NCBI GenBank assembly: GCA_947044405.1
Contig: CAMRHE010000011.1
Location: forward strand, 4,208,501-4,272,500
Reading direction: 5' to 3'
Length of the DNA stretch: 64,000 nt
DNA from: Leptodactylus fallax
Taxonomy: Eukaryota; Chordata; Amphibia; Anura; Leptodactylidae
Under the pieces are notes generated by a model. That model was given only the letters and a program-made list of their open reading frames with translations, had not been told where the DNA came from and did no database searches. Shown here one piece after another: positions 63,952-64,000 of the stretch. The position numbers and the translations under genes are program-made. How positions within the stretch are numbered: position 1 is the stretch's first letter; the number at the start of each line of letters is the position of its first letter.

Positions 63952-64000
63952 GACATCATTAGAGTGGGGCGTTGTCAAAGGCTTCAGACTGAGCCAACAG

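Overview
The window looks like vertebrate, most probably anuran (frog or toad), intergenic or intronic DNA. I found no host protein-coding gene, rRNA, tRNA or CRISPR array. The frog assignment is an inference from the mobile-element mix: many hAT elements with 8-bp target duplications, TTAA-flanked foldback MITEs, several Tc1 families, Penelope-like elements (PLEs), a BEL/Pao fragment, an L1-like RT fragment and a tRNA-type SINE. All recognisable protein sequence belongs to mobile elements.

Layout. 1-16600: sparse unique DNA with a decayed minisatellite (1303-2125), four hAT elements (2614-3964, 5983-6710, 12227-12403, 12989-14802) and two copies of a TA-flanked Tc1-type MITE (6751-7123, 16235-16610). 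16930-23700: a composite hAT copy with nested TTAA MITEs and a strongly expanded minisatellite (16930-19617), LTR-like and dispersed repeats, and a 1000-bp hAT with an exact 8-bp duplication (22696-23695). 24000-38700: MITEs, a dead Tc1 transposase (27010-28090), a mosaic of PLE and Tc1 pieces (28090-30438) and long AT-rich unique tracts. 39080-42110: a decayed plus-strand PLE interrupted by a younger minus-strand PLE that has inverted terminal repeats, an open RT-tail/GIY-YIG frame and a 14-bp target duplication. 44164-48516: a 4.35-kb hAT-type composite holding MITEs, minisatellite and a BEL/Pao 3' end. 48500-60300: MITEs, a SINE, Tc1 remnants and candidate conserved non-coding tracts. 60300-64000: an LTR-like sequence split by a chimeric hAT (61186-62632), then an L1-like RT relic and a terminal MITE.

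The most unusual theme is modular. A minisatellite with a roughly 31-bp unit (shared core GGGGCCACTAT plus CATAATACTGTGTGCA) and a small MITE whose ends are perfect hairpins sit side by side, in the same relative orientation, inside hAT elements with different terminal repeats (2614-3964, 22696-23695, 44164-48516, 61186-62632). One element appears to carry an inverted core of another hAT family between its own ends. Two related composites allow a before/after comparison: one has a simple 22-bp-arm hairpin (45957-46020) where the other has about 30 tandem units (18060-18990), and the unit matches the hairpin arm. This suggests the hairpin seeded the array. Family names come from recognition by eye; no database search was run.
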